Positions 17,988 through 26,610 of a stretch of 64,000 bases of DNA are shown here, one piece after another. Source of the stretch: Bacillus sp. FJAT-28004 (GTDB lineage Bacteria; Bacillota; Bacilli; Paenibacillales; Paenibacillaceae). The stretch is taken from contig NZ_LGHP01000002.1 in NCBI RefSeq assembly GCF_001280845.1, positions 195,970-259,969 of the forward strand, written 5' to 3'. The translations under genes and the position numbers were made by a program. The notes beneath the pieces are model-generated. The model did not search any database, was not told where the DNA came from, and saw nothing but the letters and a program-made list of their open reading frames with translations. Within the stretch, counting starts at the first letter, position 1. The number at the start of each line of letters is the position of its first letter.

Positions 17988-18797
17988 ATGAGAATGAGAA
18001 TGATCGTTATGTTTGTGATAAGCGCCAGCATGATTATTAGTGGCTGCAGTCATTCCATTACGGATACCGCTACAGAAAAGAGATTAGAGATTATTCAAAA
18101 CCCGGACTCGTCATTGACGAAGATAAAAGTAGAAACGGATGGCATGCTGGCAGAGCTCGGTTACAATCATCCCCATCCCTTTGGATTGAACAATGAAGTG
18201 TTGGTTGATTCGAATTACTATGAGGGAAATAAAGTATCACGCGGCGATATAACAGTATTCAAAATTAAAAACGATAAAAAAGCGACGGATATTGCAAGAA
18301 TTGTTGGGCTGCCTGGTGAAACGGTTCAGGTTAAAAAGGGGCAGGTGTTTATTAACGGAAATAAATTGGACACGTTTTACGGGGATGATTCTACCTCCGA
18401 TAACAATGATTCTATGGATAAGCCATTGCAGCTAAAAGAAAATGAATATTTTATTTTGGCAGATGTGCGTTGGCGAGGATTCAATGACAGTCAAACAGCG
18501 GGTGCGTTTGTGGACGGGGAAATAGTAGGAAAAGTAGTAGGTTATGAAAACAAAATCGAAGTAGTAAATGAGGTTAGGAAAGTAACCAATGAGCAATTAC
18601 GGCTAATTACGGAGGATATGACTTTCAAGGAAGTTATTAATTTATGGGGAGATACCAAGGATTTTGGTTCAGGGAGATATATCAAAAGTTATGAATATGA
18701 AAATGGGGAAAACATTATCTTTAATTTTGGAAGCTATGACGACATTCTAGATGAACAAAGCTACTTAACGATTCAAAGCTTATTAGGTAAAGACTGA
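17988..18797 (+). CDS. Signal-peptidase-I-like (S26) lipoprotein lacking catalytic residues
   Basis: A 269-residue lipoprotein (signal peptide ending in ISGC). The middle part follows the S26 signal peptidase fold: VLVDSNYYEGNKVSRGDITVFK, then IARIVGLPGETVQVKKGQVFING, then ENEYFILADVRWRGFNDSQTAG. The expected catalytic Ser (GxSMxPTL) is replaced by DGMLAEL, and the general-base Lys before the RxVGLPGE motif is replaced by Ala, so peptidase activity is unlikely. The last 80 residues (DMTFKEVINLWGDTKDFGSG) resemble SmpA/OmlA-type small lipoprotein domains. ATG at 17988 has AAAGGGGGA upstream. It begins 35 bases after the sugar-binding protein gene and is probably in the same operon. Role unknown. 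Confidence 0.7.
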   Translation: MRMRMIVMFVISASMIISGCSHSITDTATEKRLEIIQNPDSSLTKIKVETDGMLAELGYNHPHPFGLNNEVLVDSNYYEGNKVSRGDITVFKIKNDKKATDIARIVGLPGETVQVKKGQVFINGNKLDTFYGDDSTSDNNDSMDKPLQLKENEYFILADVRWRGFNDSQTAGAFVDGEIVGKVVGYENKIEVVNEVRKVTNEQLRLITEDMTFKEVINLWGDTKDFGSGRYIKSYEYENGENIIFNFGSYDDILDEQSYLTIQSLLGKD

Positions 18798-18836
18798 GGA
18801 CGAAGGCTATTATTGGTTAAAAATACTGTTTATGTA

Positions 18837-18869
18837 GAGATCACTTTTCGTTTAGGTGGTCTTTTTTTG
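18837..18869 (+). terminator. Probable intrinsic terminator
   Basis: GATCAC and GTGGTC flank an AT-rich loop and are followed by seven T residues, 40 bases after the S26-like gene. Confidence 0.55.
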
Positions 18870-18984
18870 TCATATTTAAATGCATGAGAACTAGATTTCA
18901 ACAACGTTTGGCCTCCTCTACATCTCCACCTAACGAACAACTGTAGATGGTACACCAAGGACGCTGAAAGGCGTTTTTTTTGTT

Positions 18985-19294
18985 GCTGTAAGCACGCATG
19001 TGTTCTTATAGCGGGAGAGTAGCCTCAGTTTGTTGGCTGTAAGCACATATATGTGCTTACAGAGTAGAAAAGGCGTCTGTTCTAGGTGGAAATGGAGCGA
19101 AATGGGGCTGTAAGCACGCATAGGTTCTTACAGCGGAAGAATAGCCTCAGTTTGTTGGTTGTAAGCGCATATATGCGCTTACAGAGTAGAAAAGGCGTCT
19201 GGTCAAGGTGGAAATGGAGCTGTAAGCACGCATGTGTTCTTATAGCGGAAGAATAGGCTCAGTTTGTTGGCTGTAAGCACGTATATGTGCTTGG
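18985..19294. repeat. Tandem array of a ~115-bp unit carrying palindromes
   Basis: Two and a half copies begin at 18985, 19107 and 19219 with GCTGTAAGCACGCAT. Each unit carries an imperfect palindrome, then CCTCAGTTTGTTGG, then a second palindrome. The complete units also hold AGTAGAAAAGGCGTCTG and GTGGAAATGGAGC. No frame is conserved between copies. The rest of the 600-base gap between the S26-like gene and the permease at 19411 shows no gene. Confidence 0.8.
19037..19062. repeat. Perfect 26-bp palindrome (copy 1)
   Basis: CTGTAAGCACATA followed directly by its reverse complement. The equivalent palindrome in copy 2 is at 19160-19183 and differs by a paired A-T to G-C change in both arms, so self-complementarity is preserved. 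Confidence 0.85.
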
Positions 19295-19410
19295 GCTACC
19301 ACTAGGACAGGAGGCTAATCTTAAACAACAAAGTATAAGAATGGCTCATAGTAAGCCCGGCTGTGCTCCCTTAGAATAAAAGTATCACATCAATGGAAGG
19401 GAAATCGATT

Positions 19411-20337
19411 ATGAAATCAAATGGAGTCATTCGGGAAATACTTAGAAATCGAACGCTGCTGCTCATGTTCCTGCCCGTCGCGACGCTCCTTTTTCTCTTT
19501 AACTACTTGCCGCTTGCAGGACTAGTCATCGCCTTCAAAGACTTTGACTTTGCTAAAGGAATATTCGGAAGCGATTGGATGGACCCGCTGCTTAATAACT
19601 TTGATTATTTGTTCTCTTCCTCGACTGCTTTTCGGGCAATGAGAAATACGATACTGTTAAACGCATTGTTTATTACAGTAGGGCTCATGTTTGAGGTAGG
19701 GTTTGCCTTGCTCCTCAATGAAATTAGAAACAAATATTTTAAGCGAGTTACACAGTCGTTAACCTTTCTTCCCTTCTTTATTTCATGGATAGTGGTCGGG
19801 GTGTTCGCTTACAATTTAATGAACTTTGAGAGCGGGGCAATTAATCGTTTACTAGAGTCGATAGGAATGCAGCCGATTGACTTCTATAGTGAAGCTGGTT
19901 TATGGCCGCTTATTCTAACTATCGCAGTTCGCTGGAAGGTAACGGGGTACGGCACAATCATTTACTTGGCGGCGTTAACGTCTATCGACAATTCGTATTA
20001 TGAAGCGGCATCTATCGATGGTGCCACAAGATGGCAGCAAATTCGTTTTATCAGCATACCGATGCTGCGGCCAACGATCATTATTTTAACGCTGCTGGCG
20101 GTTGGTAGAATTATGAACGCCGATTTTGGGATGTTTTACGCAATGGTCGGTGATGCTTCTCTCTTATTTCCTACGACTGACGTTATTGATACGTTTGTTT
20201 ATCGCAGCTTGCGCAAATCAGGGGATATCGGCATGGCATCTGCGGCGGGCTTCCTGCAGTCGTTCATTGCATTCGTGCTAATCATCGGCAGCAATTATGC
20301 GGCACGCAAAATAGACAAGGATTCAGCTATTTTCTAA
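19411..20337 (+). CDS. ABC sugar transporter permease, LplB/YteP type
   Basis: A 308-residue integral membrane protein with about six helices. It shows FLFNYLPLAGLVIAFKDF near the N-terminus, typical of the LplB family, and the EAA loop YYEAASIDGATRWQQIRFI that contacts the ATPase. It would form a heterodimeric channel with the next gene's product for import of an oligosaccharide. ATG at 19411 was chosen because GGAAGGGA lies 7 bases upstream; an ATG at 19393 overlaps that site. No ATPase is encoded nearby, so a shared MsmX-type ATPase is likely, for example the one at 30205. Confidence 0.9.
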   Translation: MKSNGVIREILRNRTLLLMFLPVATLLFLFNYLPLAGLVIAFKDFDFAKGIFGSDWMDPLLNNFDYLFSSSTAFRAMRNTILLNALFITVGLMFEVGFALLLNEIRNKYFKRVTQSLTFLPFFISWIVVGVFAYNLMNFESGAINRLLESIGMQPIDFYSEAGLWPLILTIAVRWKVTGYGTIIYLAALTSIDNSYYEAASIDGATRWQQIRFISIPMLRPTIIILTLLAVGRIMNADFGMFYAMVGDASLLFPTTDVIDTFVYRSLRKSGDIGMASAAGFLQSFIAFVLIIGSNYAARKIDKDSAIF

Positions 20338-20371
20338 AAACGTCATTTTACATCAAGGGAGGAACATCAAA

Positions 20372-21256
20372 ATGCATGCGAAGAAGTTTTCAATTTCACA
20401 ATTTATTATCATTGTAGCCATCTCCCTGTTCAGTCTGTCCTGCTTGTTTCCGTTCATTATGGTTATTTCAGGCTCATTAAGTACGGAGAAGGACATTATG
20501 GACTATGGATACACCTTGTGGCCCAAAAGCATTACCTTCGATTCTTATCGCATTTTATTTCTTGGTTCCAATCGCATCATTGATGCTTATGGCGTAAGCC
20601 TTTTCGTTACGGTTGCAGGAACGGTTCTGTCTTTGATCGTTACGAGTATGGGCGCATACGTGATGGCGAGACGGTCATTTAAGTATAGAAACATTTTGTC
20701 CATCTACGTCATTATTACCATGCTGTTTAATGGTGGATTAGTGCCGTGGTATATCATCTGCGTGAGATACCTTGACCTTAAGGACACGCTATGGGCGCTT
20801 ATTTTACCGATGCTGGCTAACGCGTTCAATATGTTTCTCATTCGCAACTTTATGTTATCGATACCCGAGGATATGAATGAATCGGCCAAAATGGACGGTG
20901 CAGGCGACTTTAAAATATTTTATCGACTGATTGCTCCGCTCTCCTTGCCTGTACTTGCCACCGTTGGTTTATTCGTAGCTCTGAGTTATTGGAACGATTG
21001 GTTTCTAGGTCTAATGTTCGTAGATAAGCAAGAGCTTCAACCGCTGCAGCTGCTGTTGCGAACGCTCATCTCGAATGTAGAATTTCTGAAGAGTTCCAGT
21101 AATGCATCCGCTATGCAGCGAATATCAGCACAAATTCCTTCGGAATCTATCAAGATGGCGCTTACGGTCATTACCATTGGTCCTATCATTTTCTTATATC
21201 CGTTTGTTCAACGTTTTTTTGTTAAAGGCTTGATGGTAGGCGCTGTAAAAGGATGA
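20372..21256 (+). CDS. ABC sugar transporter permease, YtcP/LplC type
   Basis: A 294-residue membrane protein with about six helices and the EAA loop DMNESAKMDGAGDFKIFYRL. It begins 34 bases after the LplB-type permease gene with AAGGGAGGAAC as ribosome-binding site and ends VQRFFVKGLMVGAVKG, the characteristic tail of this family. It pairs with the preceding permease and the following binding protein as an importer for complex sugars. Confidence 0.9.
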   Translation: MHAKKFSISQFIIIVAISLFSLSCLFPFIMVISGSLSTEKDIMDYGYTLWPKSITFDSYRILFLGSNRIIDAYGVSLFVTVAGTVLSLIVTSMGAYVMARRSFKYRNILSIYVIITMLFNGGLVPWYIICVRYLDLKDTLWALILPMLANAFNMFLIRNFMLSIPEDMNESAKMDGAGDFKIFYRLIAPLSLPVLATVGLFVALSYWNDWFLGLMFVDKQELQPLQLLLRTLISNVEFLKSSSNASAMQRISAQIPSESIKMALTVITIGPIIFLYPFVQRFFVKGLMVGAVKG

Positions 21257-21312
21257 CTATCTCGGCTTCGGCCGTGTAGTATATAAATCATAAGCTAAGG
21301 GGAGAGGTTCAG

Positions 21313-22863
21313 ATGCAAAAAAGCATAGCAAGAATGCCGCTATTTATTGCTGTCATTATGTTGTTTAGCATTATTCTAGCAGCGTGCAGCTCAAACAACG
21401 GCAATACGCCAAGTAATGGGACTGCGACTAATGCGCCTTCCGGCGGGACCGGAGAAAAACAGGAGGATGAAGTCACGCTAAAGTTTTATTTTGGCGGTGA
21501 TAAAAAAGCGGCTACGGACGAGGTTTGGTCCAAGGTCAGCGAATATGTAAAGGCTAAAGGACTTAACGTGAAGTTCGATATCAATTTCATTCCATTTGGC
21601 GATTTTAAAGAAAAGATGCTCGTTATGGCCGCTTCTGGCGATAACTGGGATATGAATTTCGACGGCGATTGGCTATCGTATAAGCAAATGGCTGCAAAAG
21701 GCTCGTACATGGCGCTGAACGATCTGCTGCCGGAATTTGCTCCTAATTTGCATAAGAAATACGAGGAGCAGGGCACATTAGCCGCTGCAACAGTGAATGG
21801 CGATATCGTAGGTCTTCCATGGACGATGAAAATGAATGAGCGCAAATTTACGGGCTGGCGTTCTGATCTCGTAGAGAAAGCGGGACTTGATATTCCTGCA
21901 GGCTCAATTAAAACGATTGAGGATGTCGACAGATTGCTGCGCGAGCTGAAAAAAGCGTACCCGAACGAAAGAATATCCCGGACGCCGCCCGTATCCCTCA
22001 TTATGATTCGTGATGAGTGGGTGGATCTTAACTTCCACGGACTCGGCTTCTATTTAAGCGATGACAAAATTACGATTCAAGCGGTGGAGCAGCAGCCATT
22101 CTACCTAGAAGCTGCCAAGCTGGCAAAGGTTTGGTATGACGACAATTTGATCAACAGAGATGCGATGATTGATAAGTCAGACGAAGCTGCGGAATGGAGA
22201 AATGGCAAGAAGCTGTTTACTGTAACATCTCATGAGTGGGTAAGCGCTAATCCAGGTTTCTCTGATCCGACATTTAAGATGGAATCGGCAGAGCTTTATC
22301 CGGACAAAAGATTCGTTAACCGTACCGCTCTTGCTAACGTAGTCGCTATAAACCGGAACTCCAAAAATCCAGAACGCGTTCTTCGTTTCTTGGATATGAT
22401 GGAAACCGATAAAACCTTGTATGACCTCGTGCAATACGGCATTGAAGGAAAAACCTATGTATTGAACGGTGAAACTGCTGAATATCCGGAAGGCATGGAA
22501 ACAACTACGAGCAACTACATGGAGTGGGGCGGTCAATGGGCATTCTGGAAGCCTCAATTCATGCGTCCGACCATGACATACGGAACGGATTTCTGGCTGA
22601 AGGAAGCTGAATTTGCTAGCAAACCAAATAACGTGAATTCTCCTATCGATGGCTTGTTTATCGCAGAAGACAATATGAAAAACGAAATTGCCAAACGCGA
22701 TACAGCAAACGATGAGCTAAATAGACCGATAGAGTTTGGCGTAGTGAAGGATGTCGAGAAGGCAGTAGCTGCTTATATCGAAACGCAAAAGAAAAATGGA
22801 CTTGATGTGATCATCGCTGAAACACAAAGACAAATTGATGAGTTTCTAGCGAAAAAAAAGTAA
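21313..22863 (+). CDS. Extracellular sugar-binding lipoprotein, LplA/LipO type
   Basis: A 516-residue lipoprotein. The signal peptide ends in the lipobox ILAACSSN, then a Ser/Thr/Gly-rich spacer, then a two-lobed binding protein related to LplA (VTLKFYFGGDKKAATDEVW near the start). A DUF3502-like C-terminal region is suggested by length and position. AAGGGGAGAGG precedes the ATG. It closes a permease-permease-binding protein operon. The bound sugar is not deducible. Confidence 0.88.
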   Translation: MQKSIARMPLFIAVIMLFSIILAACSSNNGNTPSNGTATNAPSGGTGEKQEDEVTLKFYFGGDKKAATDEVWSKVSEYVKAKGLNVKFDINFIPFGDFKEKMLVMAASGDNWDMNFDGDWLSYKQMAAKGSYMALNDLLPEFAPNLHKKYEEQGTLAAATVNGDIVGLPWTMKMNERKFTGWRSDLVEKAGLDIPAGSIKTIEDVDRLLRELKKAYPNERISRTPPVSLIMIRDEWVDLNFHGLGFYLSDDKITIQAVEQQPFYLEAAKLAKVWYDDNLINRDAMIDKSDEAAEWRNGKKLFTVTSHEWVSANPGFSDPTFKMESAELYPDKRFVNRTALANVVAINRNSKNPERVLRFLDMMETDKTLYDLVQYGIEGKTYVLNGETAEYPEGMETTTSNYMEWGGQWAFWKPQFMRPTMTYGTDFWLKEAEFASKPNNVNSPIDGLFIAEDNMKNEIAKRDTANDELNRPIEFGVVKDVEKAVAAYIETQKKNGLDVIIAETQRQIDEFLAKKK

Positions 22864-22874
22864 TGTGACAATGA

Positions 22875-23090
22875 ATGAGAAGCCGACCTTTAGTAGAGGA
22901 AGGAACAGAAGCAGCAATTAGCAGCTTTATAGATAAGCATCAAATTGCTGCATATGCAAGAGATAGCATTATTGTGCTTGTAGAGGCAAAGCTTCTGCAA
23001 GGGGATAACGGCATGCTGAATCCGAAAGGCAGCTTGACTCGTGCTGAATCGGAAGTCCTTTTGTATCGCATTTATAACCAGCAGCCTTAA
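22875..23090 (+). pseudogene. Orphan SLH-motif fragment
   Basis: A 71-codon frame that reads as little more than one SLH motif: AAYARDSIIVLVEAKLLQG followed by LNPKGSLTRAESEVLLYRIY. It has no signal peptide, no convincing ribosome-binding site at the ATG, and lies 11 bases after the binding protein stop. SLH motifs normally come in threes at the end of secreted proteins, so this is most likely the surviving C-terminal end of a deleted SLH protein. Confidence 0.55.
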
Positions 23091-23095
23091 AACGC

Positions 23096-23127
23096 GAGCC
23101 TGGTCCCCCGGGGGATCAGGCTCTTGT
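23096..23127 (+). terminator. GC-rich intrinsic terminator
   Basis: GAGCCTGGTCCCC pairs with GGGGATCAGGCTC (one G-T wobble), then CTTGTT. It follows the SLH fragment. Confidence 0.65.
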
Positions 23128-23170
23128 TAATCATCCGACTAGTCATCAGTAAGCACTCATAGCCTTAAAT

Positions 23171-23205
23171 GAAAAAGGCGATCCTCTAGCGGGATCGCTT
23201 TTTTC
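23171..23205 (+). terminator. Intrinsic terminator
   Basis: GAAAAAGGCGATCC (23171-23184) pairs with GGATCGCTTTTTTC (23192-23205), six-base loop plus one unpaired G. It separates the sugar transporter region from the HAD gene. Confidence 0.75.
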
Positions 23206-23248
23206 ACGACTATAATAGAGAAGCAGCAGCAGGAGAGGAGAGATTGTT

Positions 23249-23911
23249 TTGAACAAAATTAAACATATTATTTTTGACTTTGACGGTACATTAGCCGATA
23301 CTTGGCCGGTTATGTATCAAGCTATTGCAGGTGTATTTCTAAGACATGATGACCGGCAAGTGATGATAGAGGATATGTACACATTGGCAGGGCCGACGGA
23401 GCTTCAAATTATCGAACAGCATCTGAGCAATCGTGAGCAAATTAATGCAGCCATAAATGAGTTTTTAGCTGATTACGAGCAGCATCATGAGGAACTCGTG
23501 GAACGAAACACGGCGATAGCTGATTTGCTTGTCTCACTGCGTCAATTAGGCATCGGAATTGCCTTATTTACAGGTAAATCCCGGCGTACGCTCGATATAT
23601 CACTGGATAAGCTGGGCTGGGAGGTTAGCTTCGATAAGATCGTTACCGGCGATGATGTGGAGAAGCGAAAGCCTTCAGCAGAAGGCATTCATCAAATATT
23701 GAACGAGCTTGGTTGGGCTCGGGATCAGACTATTTTTGTTGGCGACAGCAATGATGATATGCATGCTGGTCAAGAAGCTGGTGTACGAACATTCGCTGCT
23801 CAGTGGATGGCTGTCGTACAGGATAAGCATTACCGCATTGAGCCGGAGCGTATTTTTGATACGGTTGAACAATTCGCGCAGTTTGTAATGGAGTCGCATA
23901 AGAAAAGCTAA
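23249..23911 (+). CDS. HAD-superfamily phosphatase (phosphoglycolate phosphatase/PpaX-like)
   Basis: A 220-residue cytoplasmic hydrolase with the HAD motifs in order: FDFDGTLADT with the nucleophile Asp (motif I), LFTGKSRRTL (motif II region), KRKPSAEGI with the motif III Lys, and VGDSNDDMHAGQEAG (motif IV). A helical cap lies between motifs I and II. It resembles Gph/PpaX enzymes that dephosphorylate small phosphate esters; the substrate is not defined by sequence. The TTG start has AGGAGAGGAGA about 7 bases upstream. Confidence 0.85.
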   Translation: MNKIKHIIFDFDGTLADTWPVMYQAIAGVFLRHDDRQVMIEDMYTLAGPTELQIIEQHLSNREQINAAINEFLADYEQHHEELVERNTAIADLLVSLRQLGIGIALFTGKSRRTLDISLDKLGWEVSFDKIVTGDDVEKRKPSAEGIHQILNELGWARDQTIFVGDSNDDMHAGQEAGVRTFAAQWMAVVQDKHYRIEPERIFDTVEQFAQFVMESHKKS

Positions 23912-24100
23912 ACCGTACCGCCTAATGGAAAACGTTAGATTGTGCGGAGGATGCTTTTATCCGGGTTCCCTTGATTTAATTCTCTATATTGCACAAACTA
24001 CAATGTAGTCAGCGCGCGAATGTTAGGTCCTGCGGGTGTGCTTAGTCAAAGAAATGATGCCAGCTGTTAATCAATCTATATAACAATCATTGTTAAGCAG

Positions 24101-24137
24101 AAAAGGAGTGTCCTTATAATAGGGCACTCCTTTTGTT
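24101..24137 (+). terminator. Intrinsic terminator upstream of the gerA operon
   Basis: AAAAGGAGTGTCC (24101-24113) pairs with GGGCACTCCTTTT (24122-24134). The rest of the 290-base gap after the HAD gene shows no gene. Confidence 0.7.
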
Positions 24138-24203
24138 GTATATAAAGTTACGAGGAGGGGACAATCGTAAGATGGAATAATTGTACATAAGGAGAAGCGG
24201 CAT

Positions 24204-25538
24204 ATGGATTCTTTTTTGCTGGAAGTGAAGGAGAAGCTTGGCGGAAATGATGATTTCCTCATCCAACCGGACGAAATTTGCGGAGTGCCGGTCGTTATGA
24301 TGGGTTTCACTTCGCTAATTGATTTGGTGAGCACAAAAATAGCGCTTCGAAAAAATATAGAAAACGTTAATCCTGTGCCTCAAACCGTAGCGGATATTAT
24401 GGCATTGCTCGGCGACATCATAGAAATGGATGCAAACGAAGCCTATGCTTTATTCGTCGGGGGCAAATTCATCATCTATTTCGAGAGTGAGCGAAAATGT
24501 GTCATTGTAGAACCATTCCCGATCGTTCTCAACCGTTCAATCGAATCTCCTACGAATGAAAACGTGCTGCAAGGACCGATGAGCTCGTTTATCGAAGATA
24601 TCGATACGAACATCGGATTGGTCAGAAAGCAAATGATGTCGAAGCACGTTCGGGTGAAATCCTATTTGGCTGGCAATGATCAGCATAAAAAGATATCGCT
24701 TATGTACGATAGCATTAACGCTGATCCTGAGCTGGTGAACAAGGTTACGAGCCAAATCGAGAAGAACCTGCATAGAGAAATCAATAATTTGCAAAACATG
24801 GCGAAAACGATGGGTTTTTCCTCATGGGCCGCCATTCCCAAATTTAATACGACCGAATTGCCGCAAGAGGTAGCAAGCGCATTAAAAAAGGGTAGAGTCG
24901 TGCTATTTATTGACCGGCTGCCGTTTGCGCTAGTGCTCCCAAATCTGCTTTGGGATATGTTTTCTCTCGAAAACGATCGGAATTATCCGATTCCATTAAC
25001 GATAGTAATCCGTCTCTTGCGAGTGATCGGCGTATTGATAACGCTGCTTGCACCGGGTATATATGTCGCTCTCGTAGCGGTGAACCCTGAGGTATTACGA
25101 ATAGAGCTAGCTCTTAACATTGCCCAGAGCCGTGAAGGCGTGCCATATCCGGCGATCGTTGAAATTATATTGATGCTGGTCGTATTGGAATTGATTATCG
25201 AGGCCAGTACAAGGCTTCCGAGGAATATCGGTCCCACTATCACGATGGTAGGAGGCATTATTTTGGGACAAGCAGTTGTGACGGCAAGATTGGTAAGTAA
25301 TCTGCTCATTATCGTGCTTGCGGCTACGACGATAGCGAATTCTACCGTTGTTGGATTTCAAAATTCGCTTTCGATCCGTCTGTTCAAATATGTAATTGTC
25401 ATTTTGAGTGCCATATACGGGGTTCTTGGATTGCTTGGTGGGTTGGTTTTATTAAGCACGTATCTAGCCAGTCTTACTACGTTTGGCATTTCATATTTGA
25501 ATTTTAGTATGAAAAAGGGTGAATTGGAAAATGGATAA
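24204..25538 (+). CDS. GerAA-type spore germination protein (subunit A)
   Basis: A 444-residue membrane protein of the GerA family. A soluble N-terminal domain (about 1-240) is followed by four to six membrane segments starting near FIDRLPFALVLPNLLWDMFS, with the conserved LAPGIYVALVAVNPEVLR, EASTRLPRNIGPTITMVGG and TTIANSTVVGFQNSLSIRLF regions. GerAA subunits form oligomeric nutrient-gated channels in the spore inner membrane. AAGGAGAAG precedes the ATG. The protein is on the short side for the family and lacks the usual long C-terminal tail. Its stop overlaps the start of the B subunit gene. Confidence 0.9.
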   Translation: MDSFLLEVKEKLGGNDDFLIQPDEICGVPVVMMGFTSLIDLVSTKIALRKNIENVNPVPQTVADIMALLGDIIEMDANEAYALFVGGKFIIYFESERKCVIVEPFPIVLNRSIESPTNENVLQGPMSSFIEDIDTNIGLVRKQMMSKHVRVKSYLAGNDQHKKISLMYDSINADPELVNKVTSQIEKNLHREINNLQNMAKTMGFSSWAAIPKFNTTELPQEVASALKKGRVVLFIDRLPFALVLPNLLWDMFSLENDRNYPIPLTIVIRLLRVIGVLITLLAPGIYVALVAVNPEVLRIELALNIAQSREGVPYPAIVEIILMLVVLELIIEASTRLPRNIGPTITMVGGIILGQAVVTARLVSNLLIIVLAATTIANSTVVGFQNSLSIRLFKYVIVILSAIYGVLGLLGGLVLLSTYLASLTTFGISYLNFSMKKGELENG

Positions 25539-26610
25539 ATCTTATCATGTCGTATTAATGTACGGTTTGACTCAACTGGGATTTATGTTTTTTTTCTATC
25601 CCTATGATATTATCGCTAGCACAACAGAGGGGCATTGGTTTGCGATTACATTTGGGATCGCCATTAATATGCTTATCGTATGGGCTTATATGAAGGGTCT
25701 CAGTTATTTCCCTAAACAGGATATTATCAGTATTTACTTAGGTGTCGGCAAGTGGGCGGCCATCCTTTTTTTATTGCCGCTTGTCCTTTTTTTGATAGTG
25801 GTTAACATCTTCACGGTACGCGCTTTTGCTGATATCATTACCCTCGTTTTCCTGACAAATACGCCTATGTGGGCGATTACGGGGCTCCTTATTGTCATCT
25901 CAACCTATATCGCCTTAAATGGGGTGAATGCCATATTTCGAACGGGACTTCTGCTTGCCCTTTTATTTCTTCCGTTGATCCTATTCACGATTTTCATATC
26001 GTTTCAGAATGTTGATTTTCGGTACTTGTTTCCGTTATTCAATATCAATTTTTCGTTTATGACAAAGCCGGCCTATTTACAAAGCTTTTCTGCATTTGCT
26101 GGAAACTTTTTGTTTCTCGGCTTCGTGCAGCCGTATTTTTCCTTTAGCCGCAAAAAAGTGATGTTTACCTTGGTGGCGCTCGTTCCTTTTTTCTTTCTGT
26201 CTGTCTACCTGCCCCTTCTAACCTTCGGCCAGGCTACCGCCTCTAACTTTAAATTTCCTTTCGTTATCCTTGTCAGTACCATCCATATCAATTGGCTGAT
26301 GTTTGACAGGGTGACGATTTTTTTGCTGCTGTGCCTAATTACATTCACGATGTTGTTTATTTCCTTGCTGCTGTGGGAAGTCAGCCGTATTTTAAACCGG
26401 GCCATGCCGAAAGTGAAATTAAATTATTATGTCATCGGGGTAGCTGCGATCATTTATGGTTGCTGTCTGCTGATTCCTAATTGGGAGTCCATTCAGGTGA
26501 TTATGAAGTGGAATATGGTATTTCGGTTTTTTGTATTGTTCGCGATTCCTTTCTCCATTTTATTTATAGGGCTTCGTTCCAGAAGGATGGATAAAGATGA
26601 GAGTGTTTAA
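25531..26610 (+). CDS. GerAB-type spore germination permease (subunit B)
   Basis: A 359-residue protein with about ten membrane helices, an amino acid/polyamine permease-like fold that binds germinants in the GerA complex. It begins MDKSYHVVLMYGLTQLGFMF, a typical start. ATG at 25531 is preferred because AGGGTGA lies 8 bases upstream; a GTG at 25519 overlaps that site. The gene overlaps the A subunit gene by 8 bases and the C subunit gene by 14 bases, showing a tight operon. Confidence 0.9.
   Translation: MDKSYHVVLMYGLTQLGFMFFFYPYDIIASTTEGHWFAITFGIAINMLIVWAYMKGLSYFPKQDIISIYLGVGKWAAILFLLPLVLFLIVVNIFTVRAFADIITLVFLTNTPMWAITGLLIVISTYIALNGVNAIFRTGLLLALLFLPLILFTIFISFQNVDFRYLFPLFNINFSFMTKPAYLQSFSAFAGNFLFLGFVQPYFSFSRKKVMFTLVALVPFFFLSVYLPLLTFGQATASNFKFPFVILVSTIHINWLMFDRVTIFLLLCLITFTMLFISLLLWEVSRILNRAMPKVKLNYYVIGVAAIIYGCCLLIPNWESIQVIMKWNMVFRFFVLFAIPFSILFIGLRSRRMDKDESV

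Noticed and set aside
18985..19294. Possible CRISPR array
   Set aside because: Units are about 115 bp, contiguous, and similar throughout with no unique spacers, and no cas genes are present.
21486..22001. 171-residue minus-strand frame
   Set aside because: Shadow of the LplA-type lipoprotein gene; composition is that of an antisense frame.
24137..24169. Sigma-G promoter before the gerA operon
   Set aside because: TGTATA is present, but no CATNNTA-like -10 occurs at the required 17-18 base spacing.
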